DNA from: Thauera sp. K11
GTDB lineage: Bacteria > Pseudomonadota > Gammaproteobacteria > Burkholderiales > Rhodocyclaceae
Direction: 5' to 3'
Length of the DNA: 64,000 bases
Assembly (NCBI RefSeq): GCF_002354895.1
Contig: NZ_CP023439.1
Span: 2,914,001 to 2,978,000, forward strand
Positions 1-7,946 of this stretch are shown one piece after another; positions within the stretch are counted from its first letter, which is position 1, and each line of letters starts with the position of its first letter. The position numbers were made by a program, and so were the translations under genes. The notes under the pieces are model-generated. The model was not told where the DNA came from. It saw nothing but the letters and a program-made list of their open reading frames with translations, and did no database searches.

Positions 1-115
1 CGGCCTCGGGTCCCGCACGGCGGCGCCTCGTGGTTGTCATTCTCCGGACAGCCGCATACCATCCGATCGAGCACTCCCCGGCGCGCAAGCGCCTCCCGCC
101 CATGCAGGTGACTCG

Positions 116-331
116 ATGAACGATGCGTCCTTCGACGACGTAACCAGCCTGCGAGCCCGTCTGGAAGACTTGCGGATGGAACACCGCGACCTCGATGAAG
201 CCATCGCGCGCCTCACCGCCGCACCGATCGACGACGAACTGATGCTGCGCCGGCTCAAGAAGCGCAAGCTCGCGCTGAAGGATCGCATCGCCGCCATCGA
301 GCGCATCGTCGAACCCGACGAATTCGCCTGA
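116..331 (+). CDS. YdcH-family (DUF465) small protein
   Basis: This 71-residue, highly charged, all-helical protein has the size and composition of the DUF465/YdcH family. Two helices (about residues 8-32 and 42-65) carry heptad-like leucines, and the lysine/arginine-rich stretch LRRLKKRKLALKDRI sits in the second one, as is usual for the family. No enzymatic residues are visible, and the molecular role of the family is not established. The start is the ATG preceded by AGGTGA five bases upstream. It ends three bases before the next ATG, so it may be cotranscribed with the hydrolase that follows. Family assignment is fairly sure; function is unknown. Confidence 0.8.
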   Translation: MNDASFDDVTSLRARLEDLRMEHRDLDEAIARLTAAPIDDELMLRRLKKRKLALKDRIAAIERIVEPDEFA

Positions 332-334
332 GCG

Positions 335-1153
335 ATGCCCATGCCCCTGGCCCAACTGGAGTTCGACGGCCGGCGCGTCCGCGTGGCCGACAGCGGCGCA
401 CCCGCGGCCGATGCGCCGGCCGTCGTGCTGATCCACGGCGCAGGCCACGACCACGAGACCTGGGACGAGGTGGCTGCCGCGCTCGCCGGCGCGGGCCTGC
501 GGACCCTGGCGCCGGACCTGCCGGGGCACGGCGGATCGGACGGCCCCGCACTCGCCGACGTCGGCGCGCAGGCCGGATGGCTGCTGCGCCTGGTCGATGC
601 GCTGGAACTGCCGCGGTTCTGCCTCGCAGGCCACAGCATGGGCTCGCTGACCGCCCTCGCCGCCGCCGTGCGGGCGCCCGATCGCTGCACCGGACTGGTG
701 CTGCTCGGGAGCATGGCGCCGATGCCGGTCGCGCCGGTCTTGCTCGAGGCGGCACGCGAGGACCCGCCGGTTGCGCACGCGCTGATCAACAAATGGACCT
801 TCGGCCCGGTCGATGTCCTCGGCGAAGCGCGGCTGGACGCACTCCAGGCCCGCAACCTGCGGCGCATGGAGCGGCAGGCAGCCGGTTCGCTCGCGCTCGA
901 TCTCGGTGCCTGCGACGCCTGGCAGGACGGCCTGGCCGCCGCGGCGCGGGTGCGCTGCCCGGCCCTGCTGATCTGCGGCGAGCGCGACCGCATGACCCCG
1001 CCCGAACTGGCGGCGCCCCTCTTCGACGCGCTGCACGCCGCGGCGGGCGGCGCGAGCCTGATCCGGATTCCCGGCGCCGGTCACGCGCTGATGGACGAAG
1101 CGCCGGCGACCGTGAGCGATGCGATCCGGGCGTTCGTCGCCACGGCACCCTGA
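335..1153 (+). CDS. alpha/beta-fold hydrolase
   Basis: A 272-residue cytoplasmic alpha/beta hydrolase. The oxyanion motif HGAGHDHETW is near residue 34. The nucleophile elbow GHSMGS is near residue 100. The acid lies in ICGERDRMTPPE and the catalytic histidine in GAGHALMDE near the C-terminus, so the Ser-Asp-His triad looks complete. A helical cap lies between the elbow and the acid. It resembles esterase, lactonase and MhpC/BioH-type enzymes, but the substrate cannot be read from sequence. An in-frame ATG at 341 is an alternative start with better spacing from the GAG at 330. It follows the DUF465 gene directly. Confidence 0.85.
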   Translation: MPMPLAQLEFDGRRVRVADSGAPAADAPAVVLIHGAGHDHETWDEVAAALAGAGLRTLAPDLPGHGGSDGPALADVGAQAGWLLRLVDALELPRFCLAGHSMGSLTALAAAVRAPDRCTGLVLLGSMAPMPVAPVLLEAAREDPPVAHALINKWTFGPVDVLGEARLDALQARNLRRMERQAAGSLALDLGACDAWQDGLAAAARVRCPALLICGERDRMTPPELAAPLFDALHAAAGGASLIRIPGAGHALMDEAPATVSDAIRAFVATAP

Positions 1154-1207
1154 CAAGAACCGCGACACGCGGCTCCGCTGCACCCGAGGCCCAACCTGGA
1201 GAACGAC

Positions 1208-2002
1208 ATGCCGCAGCCGAACGATGCCCCGCTGGACGACGGCCAGCACCTGCCCTTCCCCACCGTGCGCGACGTGCCGGCCGGCGCCCCCCTGCGCTGG
1301 CTGGCACGCGGCCTGGCCGACCTCAGGTCCTGCCCCATCCCCAGCCTGTTCTACGGCTTCTGCTTCGCGGGCATGGGCCTCCTGATCACCTTCGTGTTCG
1401 AGCACGCCTACGAGTACACATCTGCGCTGACCTCGGGCTTCCTGCTGCTCGGCCCCTTCGTCGCCATGGGCCTGTACGAGATCAGCCGCCGCCGCGAACT
1501 CGGACTGCGCTGCTCGCTTGCGCCGACCCTCACGGTGTGGCGCCGCAACGTGGGCAACCTCGGCATCTTCGCCGTGGTGCTGGGCGTGGTCTTCCTGGTG
1601 TGGGCGCGCGCCTCGCTGGTCATCTTCGCCCTCTTCTACACCAACGAGATGCCCAACCTGTCCGGCTTCCTCGATCAGGTGCTGAGCCTGCGGAACTTCG
1701 AATTCCTCGGCGTGTATTTCGGCATCGGCCTGGTCTTCGCCACCATCGTGTTCGCCGCCAGCGTGGTGTCCATTCCCCTGATGCTCGACCGCAACCAGGA
1801 TGCGATCAGCTCCATGCTCGCCAGCTTCGGCGCGCTGCTGCGCAACCCGGCAGCGATGCTGGTGTGGGCCTTCTTCATCGTCGGCCTGACGATCGTCGGC
1901 TTTCTCACCTTCCACCTCGGCCTGGTCGTGACGATGCCCATCGTCGGGCATGCGACATGGCACGCCTATCGCGACCTGGTCGAGCCGCTGCCCAAGACCT
2001 AG
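1208..2002 (+). CDS. DUF2189-type integral membrane protein
   Basis: A 264-residue inner-membrane protein with about six predicted hydrophobic segments, the first near residues 54-76 and the last near 220-245. The pattern FYGFCFAGMGLL followed by GPFVAMGLYEISRRRE is typical of the DUF2189 family. The N-terminal 45 residues are hydrophilic and probably cytoplasmic. A GGAG ribosome-binding site precedes the ATG by about eight bases. No catalytic motif is visible and the function of the family is not known. It could be cotranscribed with the hydrolase 54 bases upstream. Confidence 0.75.
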   Translation: MPQPNDAPLDDGQHLPFPTVRDVPAGAPLRWLARGLADLRSCPIPSLFYGFCFAGMGLLITFVFEHAYEYTSALTSGFLLLGPFVAMGLYEISRRRELGLRCSLAPTLTVWRRNVGNLGIFAVVLGVVFLVWARASLVIFALFYTNEMPNLSGFLDQVLSLRNFEFLGVYFGIGLVFATIVFAASVVSIPLMLDRNQDAISSMLASFGALLRNPAAMLVWAFFIVGLTIVGFLTFHLGLVVTMPIVGHATWHAYRDLVEPLPKT

Positions 2003-2073
2003 GCCCGGCCCGCGTCCGCCGCGGGGGAAGGCGCGCGGTCCGGTGCCGTGCGCCTCCCTTCCCGCAGGCGGTT

Positions 2074-2934
2074 TCAGCAGGAAGGCGCGTCGTCGAGTTC
2101 CAGCACGATGGGCTGGTGATCCGAGGCGGCGGTGCCGGCCAGCACCTGCAGCGAGCGCACGCGGGCAGCGATGTCGTCCGTGACGAAGGCGAAATCGCAG
2201 CAATACGCCCTGTCGGGCCACTCCGCGCCATGCAGGCCCACGGTGGGGGCATGCGCGGCATCCGGATGCAGAACCCGCCAGGCATCGCGCCACGACGGCG
2301 TGCCGGCGGCCGGCGCCTGGAACATGCGCAGGTATTCGGCCGAGCCCGGCTCGCAGTTGAAGTCGCCGCACACCACCGCCGAGGCGGGCCGCGGCCGGGC
2401 GGCGAAGGTGGGGTTGGATTCCTTGCCGGGCGGCGTCATCCGCGCATGCCCCGCGGCTTCTTCCTGCAGCGCGCACAGCGCCGCCACCTGCGCGGCGCGC
2501 TGCGGCGCCGAGTAGTACTCGAGATGCGTCGTCAGGATGCGCAGCCCGCCCCAGGGTGCGCTCACCACTGCCTCGACGCAGACGCGCGGCATGCCGGGCA
2601 CGGCCGGGTCCGCCGGGAAGGGCAGCAGGTGGCGGAACGCCTGCCCCACCGGCAGCCGCGACAGCAGCAGATTGCCGAAGCGCGCCCGCCCGCCCTCGCC
2701 GTCGGGCACGTCGAGGGCGGCGCCATACACCGCCTCGAAACCGGGAAAAGCCTCCGCCAGCAGCGCAGGCGCGTCCTCGCGGGCCCCGCCGGGCAGGCCG
2801 GGAAAGTTGCTCGCCACCTCCTGCAGGCAGATCACGTCGGCCGCCGCCTCGCGCAGCACGGCGACCGTGCGCGCCAGATCGACGCGGCCGTCGGCGCCAC
2901 GGCCCCACTGTATGTTCCAGCTTACGATGCGCAT
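2074..2934 (-). CDS. endonuclease/exonuclease/phosphatase (EEP) family protein
   Basis: A 286-residue EEP-fold phosphodiesterase. It begins with RIVSWNIQWGRG (metal and phosphate site) and has the metal-binding glutamate in ICLQEV near residue 42. TTHLEYYS and VVCGDFNCEPGS (catalytic Asp/Asn) follow, and the C-terminal ASDHQPIVLEL supplies the Asp-His pair, so all active-site motifs are present. No signal peptide is visible. Members act on nucleic acids, inositol phosphates or sphingomyelin; the substrate here cannot be assigned. It stands alone on the minus strand, tail-to-tail with the DUF2189 gene. Confidence 0.8.
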   Translation of the reverse strand: MRIVSWNIQWGRGADGRVDLARTVAVLREAAADVICLQEVASNFPGLPGGAREDAPALLAEAFPGFEAVYGAALDVPDGEGGRARFGNLLLSRLPVGQAFRHLLPFPADPAVPGMPRVCVEAVVSAPWGGLRILTTHLEYYSAPQRAAQVAALCALQEEAAGHARMTPPGKESNPTFAARPRPASAVVCGDFNCEPGSAEYLRMFQAPAAGTPSWRDAWRVLHPDAAHAPTVGLHGAEWPDRAYCCDFAFVTDDIAARVRSLQVLAGTAASDHQPIVLELDDAPSC

Positions 2935-3038
2935 CGCTTTCTCCGCTCCGGACCAGGGGATCGATCATAGCGCCCGTGGTACGTACGGGGGCCGTCTTCC
3001 GGCGCCGCCGGGGCGATCGCACGAGAGCCCGGAATCCG

Positions 3039-3141
3039 GTCCGGTGGCGGGGGATGCGCTCCGCGTTCTGCGCAACTCGACCTCGCTTCGCTCGGGACTC
3101 GGACAATGCTCGCCCGCTCCGCGCATCCCCCGCCACCGGAC
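3039..3141. repeat. intergenic long inverted repeat (21-bp arms)
   Basis: In the 336-bp gap between the EEP gene and the CDF exporter, a 21-base arm at 3039-3059 (reads GTCCGGTGGCGGGGGATGCG plus C) is perfectly complementary to 3121-3141. The arms enclose a 61-base centre containing CCTCGCTTCGCTCGGG. The gap has no convincing ORF and no T-run after either arm, so this is not a simple terminator. It looks like a dispersed repetitive palindromic element, or the leader structure of the exporter gene. Confidence 0.7.
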
Positions 3142-3153
3142 CTGCCGCGTCGC

Positions 3154-3226
3154 GCGCCTCGAAAGCTGCGAAGCCCTTCTTCGTTCGATCGCCTCGCCGT
3201 GGCCGTGGCCTCGCTTTCGAGGCGCC
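3154..3226. repeat. second inverted repeat upstream of the CDF exporter
   Basis: The 13-base arm GCGCCTCGAAAGC at 3154-3166 is perfectly repeated in reverse complement at 3214-3226, 12 bases after the end of the 21-bp palindrome and 45 bases before the exporter ATG. The tandem arrangement of two stem-loops in one gap suggests a compound repeat element. A structured leader that controls translation of the exporter is the alternative. Confidence 0.55.
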
Positions 3227-3270
3227 CCGCCAGAGGCCATAATTGAATCGCTCCCGTCTCTTCTCCCGCC

Positions 3271-4335
3271 ATGCCAAGCCCCTCCCGCCACACCTCCGAT
3301 GCCGTATCGGACCACGCCGTGCCACACGGCACGGCGGACGCGCATGCGCGGGAACACGATCACGCCGCCGGACACGGCCGGCACGACGAACATCACCATC
3401 ACGCGCACGATCCGCAGCACGGGCACGGCGCGGGGCACTCGCACCATCACGCCGCCAGCCGCTGGCTGCCCCTGGCCCTCGCGCTGACGCTGGGCTTTGC
3501 CTTCGTCGAGGCGCTGGCCGGCTGGTGGGCGGGTTCGCTCGCGCTGCTGGGCGATGCGGGTCACATGGTCACCGACGCGACCGCCCTCGGCCTCGCCGCG
3601 CTCGCGGCGCGGGTCGCACGGCGCCCGGTGAGCGCGCGCCACTCCTTCGGCCTGCCGCGTGTCGAAGCCCTCGCCGCGCTGGCCAACGCACTGTTCATGC
3701 TCGCGCTCGTACTCGCCCTGCTGTGGCAGGCGGCGGTGCGCCTTGCCGAACCGCGACTGATCGAGGGTGCGACCGTGACGCTGGTGGCGCTGGGCGGCCT
3801 GGCGCTCAACCTCGCGGTCGCCTGGCTGCTCACGCGCGGCGAATCGGACCTGAACACGCGGGCGGCCCTGCTCCACGTGATGGGCGACCTGCTCGGCTCG
3901 GTCGCAGCGCTGGCGGCCGGCCTGGTGATCCAGTTCACCGGCTGGATGCCGATCGACCCGCTGCTGACCATGCTGATCTGCGGCCTCATCCTGGCCTCGA
4001 CGCTCGGCCTGCTGCGCCGCGTGGTGCACACCTTGCTGGAGGGCGTGCCGGACGGCATCTCGCTGCCGGAAGTCGGGCGTGCGATGGCGGCGGTGGACGG
4101 CGTGCGCTCGGTGCACGACCTCCACATCTGGAGCCTGGATTCCCGCCGGCCGGCGCTGTCGGCCCATCTGGTGCTGGCGGACGCGCGGCGCTGGCCGGCC
4201 GTCCTCGAGGCCCAGCGCCACCTGCTCGCGGAACGCTTCGGCATCGATCATGTCACCTTGCAACCGGAGCTGCCCGCCGCCGCTCCATTGGTTTTCATGC
4301 CCAATGGTTCAAGACCCGGCGCCGATCACCGATAA
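3271..4335 (+). CDS. cation diffusion facilitator (CzcD/ZitB-like zinc exporter)
   Basis: A 354-residue CDF antiporter expected to move Zn2+ or a similar divalent ion out of the cytoplasm in exchange for protons. The N-terminal 60 residues are extremely histidine-rich (clusters such as EHHHHAHD and HSHHH), typical of zinc-binding tails. Six transmembrane segments follow. TM2 carries the HxxxD site in GDAGHMVTD and TM5 carries a second in LLHVMGDLLGS, the His/Asp quartet of zinc-specific CDF proteins. A cytoplasmic dimerisation domain with HDLHIWSLDS forms the C-terminus. It is preceded by two stem-loop repeats. No metal regulator lies next to it. Confidence 0.9.
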   Translation: MPSPSRHTSDAVSDHAVPHGTADAHAREHDHAAGHGRHDEHHHHAHDPQHGHGAGHSHHHAASRWLPLALALTLGFAFVEALAGWWAGSLALLGDAGHMVTDATALGLAALAARVARRPVSARHSFGLPRVEALAALANALFMLALVLALLWQAAVRLAEPRLIEGATVTLVALGGLALNLAVAWLLTRGESDLNTRAALLHVMGDLLGSVAALAAGLVIQFTGWMPIDPLLTMLICGLILASTLGLLRRVVHTLLEGVPDGISLPEVGRAMAAVDGVRSVHDLHIWSLDSRRPALSAHLVLADARRWPAVLEAQRHLLAERFGIDHVTLQPELPAAAPLVFMPNGSRPGADHR

Positions 4336-4364
4336 TCACTGCATCCTCTTCCGGACGAGCGCCC

Positions 4365-5222
4365 ATGTATTCCGCACAGGAACTGGTCAGCCAGATCGAC
4401 GCCCTCACCTCCCTGCCCACCGTGTATCTGCGCATCCGCGAGCAGATCGATTCGCCCGATGGCGGAATCCACGAGGTGGCGCGCCTGGTGGCGGCCGACC
4501 CCGCCCTCACGGCGCGCCTGCTGCGCGTGGTCAATAGTGCGATGTACGGCTACGACGGCACGATCGACAGCGTGCATCGCGCGATCACCATCCTCGGCCT
4601 GCAGCAGGTCCACGACCTGGTGCTGGCGATGTCGCTCGAATCGGTGTTTCGCGGCATCCACCCCGAATCGATGGACATGAACCGCTTCTGGCGCGCCAGC
4701 GTGATGCGCGGCCTCACCGCGCGCGCGGTCGCGCTGGCCTGCCAGCAGCCGGCGCCGGAACGCATCTTCGTCATCGGCCTGCTGGCCGACATCGGCCACC
4801 TGGTGATGTACCACTACGTCCCGGGGCCCGCGCAGGATGCGGCATCGCAGTCGACGGCATCGGGCGAAGCGCTGTACCTGGCCGAGCAACGCCTGGTCGG
4901 CTGCGATTTCGCCGAGGTCGGCGCCACGCTGATGGACCACTGGAAGCTGCCGGGCTGCTTCGCCGGCGTCATCGGCGCCCAGACGCGGCCGCGGCTCGGC
5001 GGCGAGTACGCGCGCGATGCAAGCGTCGTGCATCTGGCCAACCATATCGTGCGCGCCGACGAACTCACCCTCTCCAGCGAGGAGGCCGTTGCGGGCGTCG
5101 ATCCGCTGGTGTGGGCGACGCTGGACCTGCAGCCGCGTTCGATCGGCGACATCCGGGAAGAGGCGGAACTCCACCTCGCCGCCTACGTGTCGCTGTTCTT
5201 CCCCGGCGGGCGCAGCCGCTGA
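4365..5222 (+). CDS. HDOD-domain signalling protein
   Basis: A 285-residue protein consisting almost entirely of an HDOD domain, the HD-related fold that usually lacks full phosphodiesterase residues and acts in signalling or stress regulation. Typical elements are VARLVAADPALTARLLRVVNS near residue 40, the helix AITILGLQQVHDLVL near residue 75 and LLADIGHLVMYHY near residue 145. The canonical HD pair is replaced by IGHL. The ATG at 4365 was chosen because it starts exactly at the conserved N-terminus; the open frame runs much further upstream through the CDF gene but is not coding there. It lies 29 bases after the CDF gene. Confidence 0.8.
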   Translation: MYSAQELVSQIDALTSLPTVYLRIREQIDSPDGGIHEVARLVAADPALTARLLRVVNSAMYGYDGTIDSVHRAITILGLQQVHDLVLAMSLESVFRGIHPESMDMNRFWRASVMRGLTARAVALACQQPAPERIFVIGLLADIGHLVMYHYVPGPAQDAASQSTASGEALYLAEQRLVGCDFAEVGATLMDHWKLPGCFAGVIGAQTRPRLGGEYARDASVVHLANHIVRADELTLSSEEAVAGVDPLVWATLDLQPRSIGDIREEAELHLAAYVSLFFPGGRSR

Positions 5223-5619
5223 AACGCATCGCCCAGCGCCACGGCCCGACTTGCCGAGGTTGGCGCCTCGACGTATCGATCGCCGAAGACCTCCCGTAGG
5301 CGCACCGGGTCGCACTTGTGCCAGTGCCCAGTCATGCGCACATCGCCAGTGATGGCCGCGCAGCACTCGCGGAATGACAGCGCTCCCGGCTTGCCGGCGA
5401 ACAGGTCATCCAGGATCAGGTCAGCCTTCGATGGGGCTTTTTGCCCTGGGGCGGCCCAGCGGCAAGAAAGCGCAGTCCGGCGGCGTCGCGACACCAACCC
5501 GGAAAGGCGGATAGGCCCTTCCTCGTAGCCAAGAGGTGGAGATCCGGATCCGTGCCGACAATGACACGTGGTAGCACCAGATTGGCGGTACGTGTAATTT
5601 CGTAAGGAAGTTCGTGCAT
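5183..5619 (-). pseudogene. possible frameshifted small gene, antisense between HDOD and the TelA operon
   Basis: Two minus-strand frames here read like one protein. From the ATG at 5619, about 60 residues of ordinary composition (starts MHELPYEITRTANL, contains VIVGTDPDLHLL) run to an A5 stretch complementary to 5439-5443. That frame then stops within nine codons. A -1 shift at the A5 run opens another frame with KADLILDDLFAGKPG and HKCDPVRLREVFGDRYVE, continuing to about 5220 or the stop at 5183. The shift may be a mutation, a sequencing error or a programmed slip. I do not recognise the family. The tail overlaps the HDOD stop region. This is a tentative call and it accounts for most of the 440-bp gap. 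Confidence 0.3.
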
Positions 5620-5662
5620 CGTTTCGCCGCCGCGGGCTGGCCGCCATGGGAGGAATCCAGGA

Positions 5663-6757
5663 ATGCAAGCCAAAAAACTCTTGAGCCTTGCGCTCGGAGT
5701 CCTGATGCTGGTCGGGGTCATCGCTGCCGTCTTCTGGTCGTCGGGCAAGAAGACGGCGAACGATGCCCAGGCCTCCCACATCGTCGTGAAAGTGCTGACC
5801 GGCAGCGAAAAGATGCCGCTGCTGACCGATCCGAGGTTCGAGGCGGCGATGGCCCGCCAGGGTCTGATCATCGAGGCGCGCAAGGCCGGTTCGCGCGAGA
5901 TCGCGGTGCGCAGCGACCTCGCAAGCTTCGACGTGGCGTTCCCCGCCGGCCAGCCGGCCGCGGCGAAGATACGCCAGGCGGTGACGAGCAAGGCGGCCGA
6001 ATCCGTGCTGGTCACGCCCATGGTCATCGCGAGCTGGAAGCCGGTCGCCGAACTGCTCAAGGCCAACGGCATCGTCCGGGAAGCGGATGGCGCGCTGTGG
6101 GTCATCGACATGGAAAAGCTGCTGGCGCTGATGACGAAGGGCGAGCGCTGGCGGGACCTGCCGGGCAACAAGAGCTACGCGGTGGGCAAGTCCATCCTGA
6201 TTTCCACGACGGACGTACGAACCTCCAACTCGGCGGCCCAGTTCCTGGCGCTGGCGAGCTATCTCTTCAACGGCCGCGACGTCGTGGCCGACAGCGCGAC
6301 GGCCAGCAAGATTGCGGACCAGGTCGTCCCCTTCTTCGCCAAGCAAGGCTTTCAGGAATCGTCCAGCGCCGGGCCGTTCGAGGACTACATGACCATCGGC
6401 CTCGGCAAGGTGCCGCTGGTCTGGGTCTATGAATCGCAGTACATCGAGCAGGCGCTGAAGGGCGCGCTCAAGTCGGACATGGTGCTCCTCTATCCGCAGC
6501 CGACGGTGTTCTCCAAGCACACGGCGGTCGCGCTGAGCGACCCCGGCATGCGCTTCCTCGCCGCGCTGAAGGACCCGGAAGTGCAGGCCATCTCGGCGGA
6601 CTACGGTTACCGCGTCGAAGGTTCCGGCGACACGCTGAAGCAGAAACTCCAGACGCAGGGCATGGCCCTGCCCGACATCATCGACGTGGCGGATGCCCCG
6701 GCGCATGACTTCCTGGAGCAGATGATTTCCGAAATCGAAACCCGACTCTCTCGTTAA
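5663..6757 (+). CDS. membrane-anchored solute-binding-like protein, first gene of the TelA/VWA operon
   Basis: A 364-residue protein with one N-terminal hydrophobic helix (residues 6-25, no cysteine lipobox) that should act as an uncleaved anchor or signal peptide. The rest has the alternating pattern of a type II periplasmic-binding-protein fold, for example VKVLTGSEKMPLLTDPRFEAA near the N-terminus and VPLVWVYESQYIEQAL in the second lobe. The start has a strong GGGAGGA site about nine bases upstream. It ends 10 bases before telA. Its fold and order mirror the N-terminal half of the VWA lipoprotein two genes on, so both may bind the same kind of ligand. The ligand is unknown. Confidence 0.6.
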   Translation: MQAKKLLSLALGVLMLVGVIAAVFWSSGKKTANDAQASHIVVKVLTGSEKMPLLTDPRFEAAMARQGLIIEARKAGSREIAVRSDLASFDVAFPAGQPAAAKIRQAVTSKAAESVLVTPMVIASWKPVAELLKANGIVREADGALWVIDMEKLLALMTKGERWRDLPGNKSYAVGKSILISTTDVRTSNSAAQFLALASYLFNGRDVVADSATASKIADQVVPFFAKQGFQESSSAGPFEDYMTIGLGKVPLVWVYESQYIEQALKGALKSDMVLLYPQPTVFSKHTAVALSDPGMRFLAALKDPEVQAISADYGYRVEGSGDTLKQKLQTQGMALPDIIDVADAPAHDFLEQMISEIETRLSR

Positions 6758-6767
6758 AGGAACGGCC

Positions 6768-7946
6768 ATGAGCGAAACGACGACCCTTGAAGCCCCCGCC
6801 GCGCTGGAAGCCCCCGAAGTGCTGACACCCGTGCCCCGCCGGTCGGCTTCGGACATGGTGCCGGTCAAGCCGGAACGCCAGTCCGACCTCGAACGCCGTG
6901 TCGACGCCTACGTTCACGAACTGCTGCAGGCCGATTTCGGCAGCGAATCCTTCCGCAAGAAGATGGACGAATCGAATGCCATCGGCCGCAAGTCCATCGC
7001 GGAATCCAGCATGCTGACCGGGCGCTTCATGGACAAGAACTTCATCGGCCTCGAAGACAGCCCGGCCTTCCGCGCCATCAACGAACTGCGCGACCTGTTC
7101 GAGGATCTGAACCCGGCACGCGAAGGCGACCTGCTCGCGCCGAACAAGATCCTCGGCCTCATCCCCTTCGGCAGCAAGCTCAAGACCTATCTGCGCAAGG
7201 TCGACTCCGCCGGCAGCCACATCGGCAAGCTGCTGGGTGACCTGCGCGGCGCCCAGGACGAACTGCGCCGCGACGTTGCCGCACTGGGCGAAATGGAAAG
7301 CAGGCTGTGGCAGTCGATGGGGCTGGTCAAGGAAGCCACTGTCTTCGCCGAAGCGCTGGACACCCGCCTGAGCGAGGAAGTCAAAACCTTGCGCACGACC
7401 GACACCATCCGCGCCGAAGCGCTCGAACAGGAGGTGCTGTTTTACGCCCGTCAGGCCCTGTCCGACCTGTTGGCCCAGCAGGCGGTAAACGTGAATGCCT
7501 ACCGTCAGGTCGGCGTCTGGCGCAAGGCCGGCCGCGAGCTCATCAACGGCTGCGACCGGATGGCGACCACCGGCATCAGCGCGCTGGCCACGGCGCAGGG
7601 GCTGGCGCGCGCGGCCGGCACGCAGATCAAGGTCATGGACATGCTCAAGGGCAGCTCGGCCGCGATCGGCGACCTCATCGAGCAGACCTCGGTGATGCTG
7701 GGCCAGCACGTCGAGCGCATCGGCGAATTCTCGTCCAACCCGGTCGTCGCCATCGAAAAGCTGAAGACCGCGTTCGAGAACACGACCAAGGCCATCGACA
7801 ACATGGACAACTTCCGCAGCCAGGCGCTGGAGAACATGGCCAAGAACAACGCCATGCTGAAGGACCTCATCACCGGCGCCGAACAGGAGATCGCCGCCCG
7901 CCGCGGCGCCGTCGAGCCCCGGGAGGCAAGCCATGTCCCGGCTTGA
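6768..7946 (+). CDS. telA: TelA-family toxic anion resistance protein
   Basis: A 392-residue soluble, almost wholly helical protein of the TelA (tellurite/toxic anion resistance) family. Family hallmarks visible here are the long amphipathic central region, NPAREGDLLAPNKILGLIPFG near residues 110-130, and the C-terminal coiled-coil region with NTTKAIDNMDNFRSQALENM. No membrane segment or enzymatic motif is seen. TelA proteins are linked to tellurite, bacteriocin or envelope stress, but the biochemical role is not established. The stop codon lies 14 bases inside the next gene, so the two are probably translationally coupled. Confidence 0.88.
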   Translation: MSETTTLEAPAALEAPEVLTPVPRRSASDMVPVKPERQSDLERRVDAYVHELLQADFGSESFRKKMDESNAIGRKSIAESSMLTGRFMDKNFIGLEDSPAFRAINELRDLFEDLNPAREGDLLAPNKILGLIPFGSKLKTYLRKVDSAGSHIGKLLGDLRGAQDELRRDVAALGEMESRLWQSMGLVKEATVFAEALDTRLSEEVKTLRTTDTIRAEALEQEVLFYARQALSDLLAQQAVNVNAYRQVGVWRKAGRELINGCDRMATTGISALATAQGLARAAGTQIKVMDMLKGSSAAIGDLIEQTSVMLGQHVERIGEFSSNPVVAIEKLKTAFENTTKAIDNMDNFRSQALENMAKNNAMLKDLITGAEQEIAARRGAVEPREASHVPA

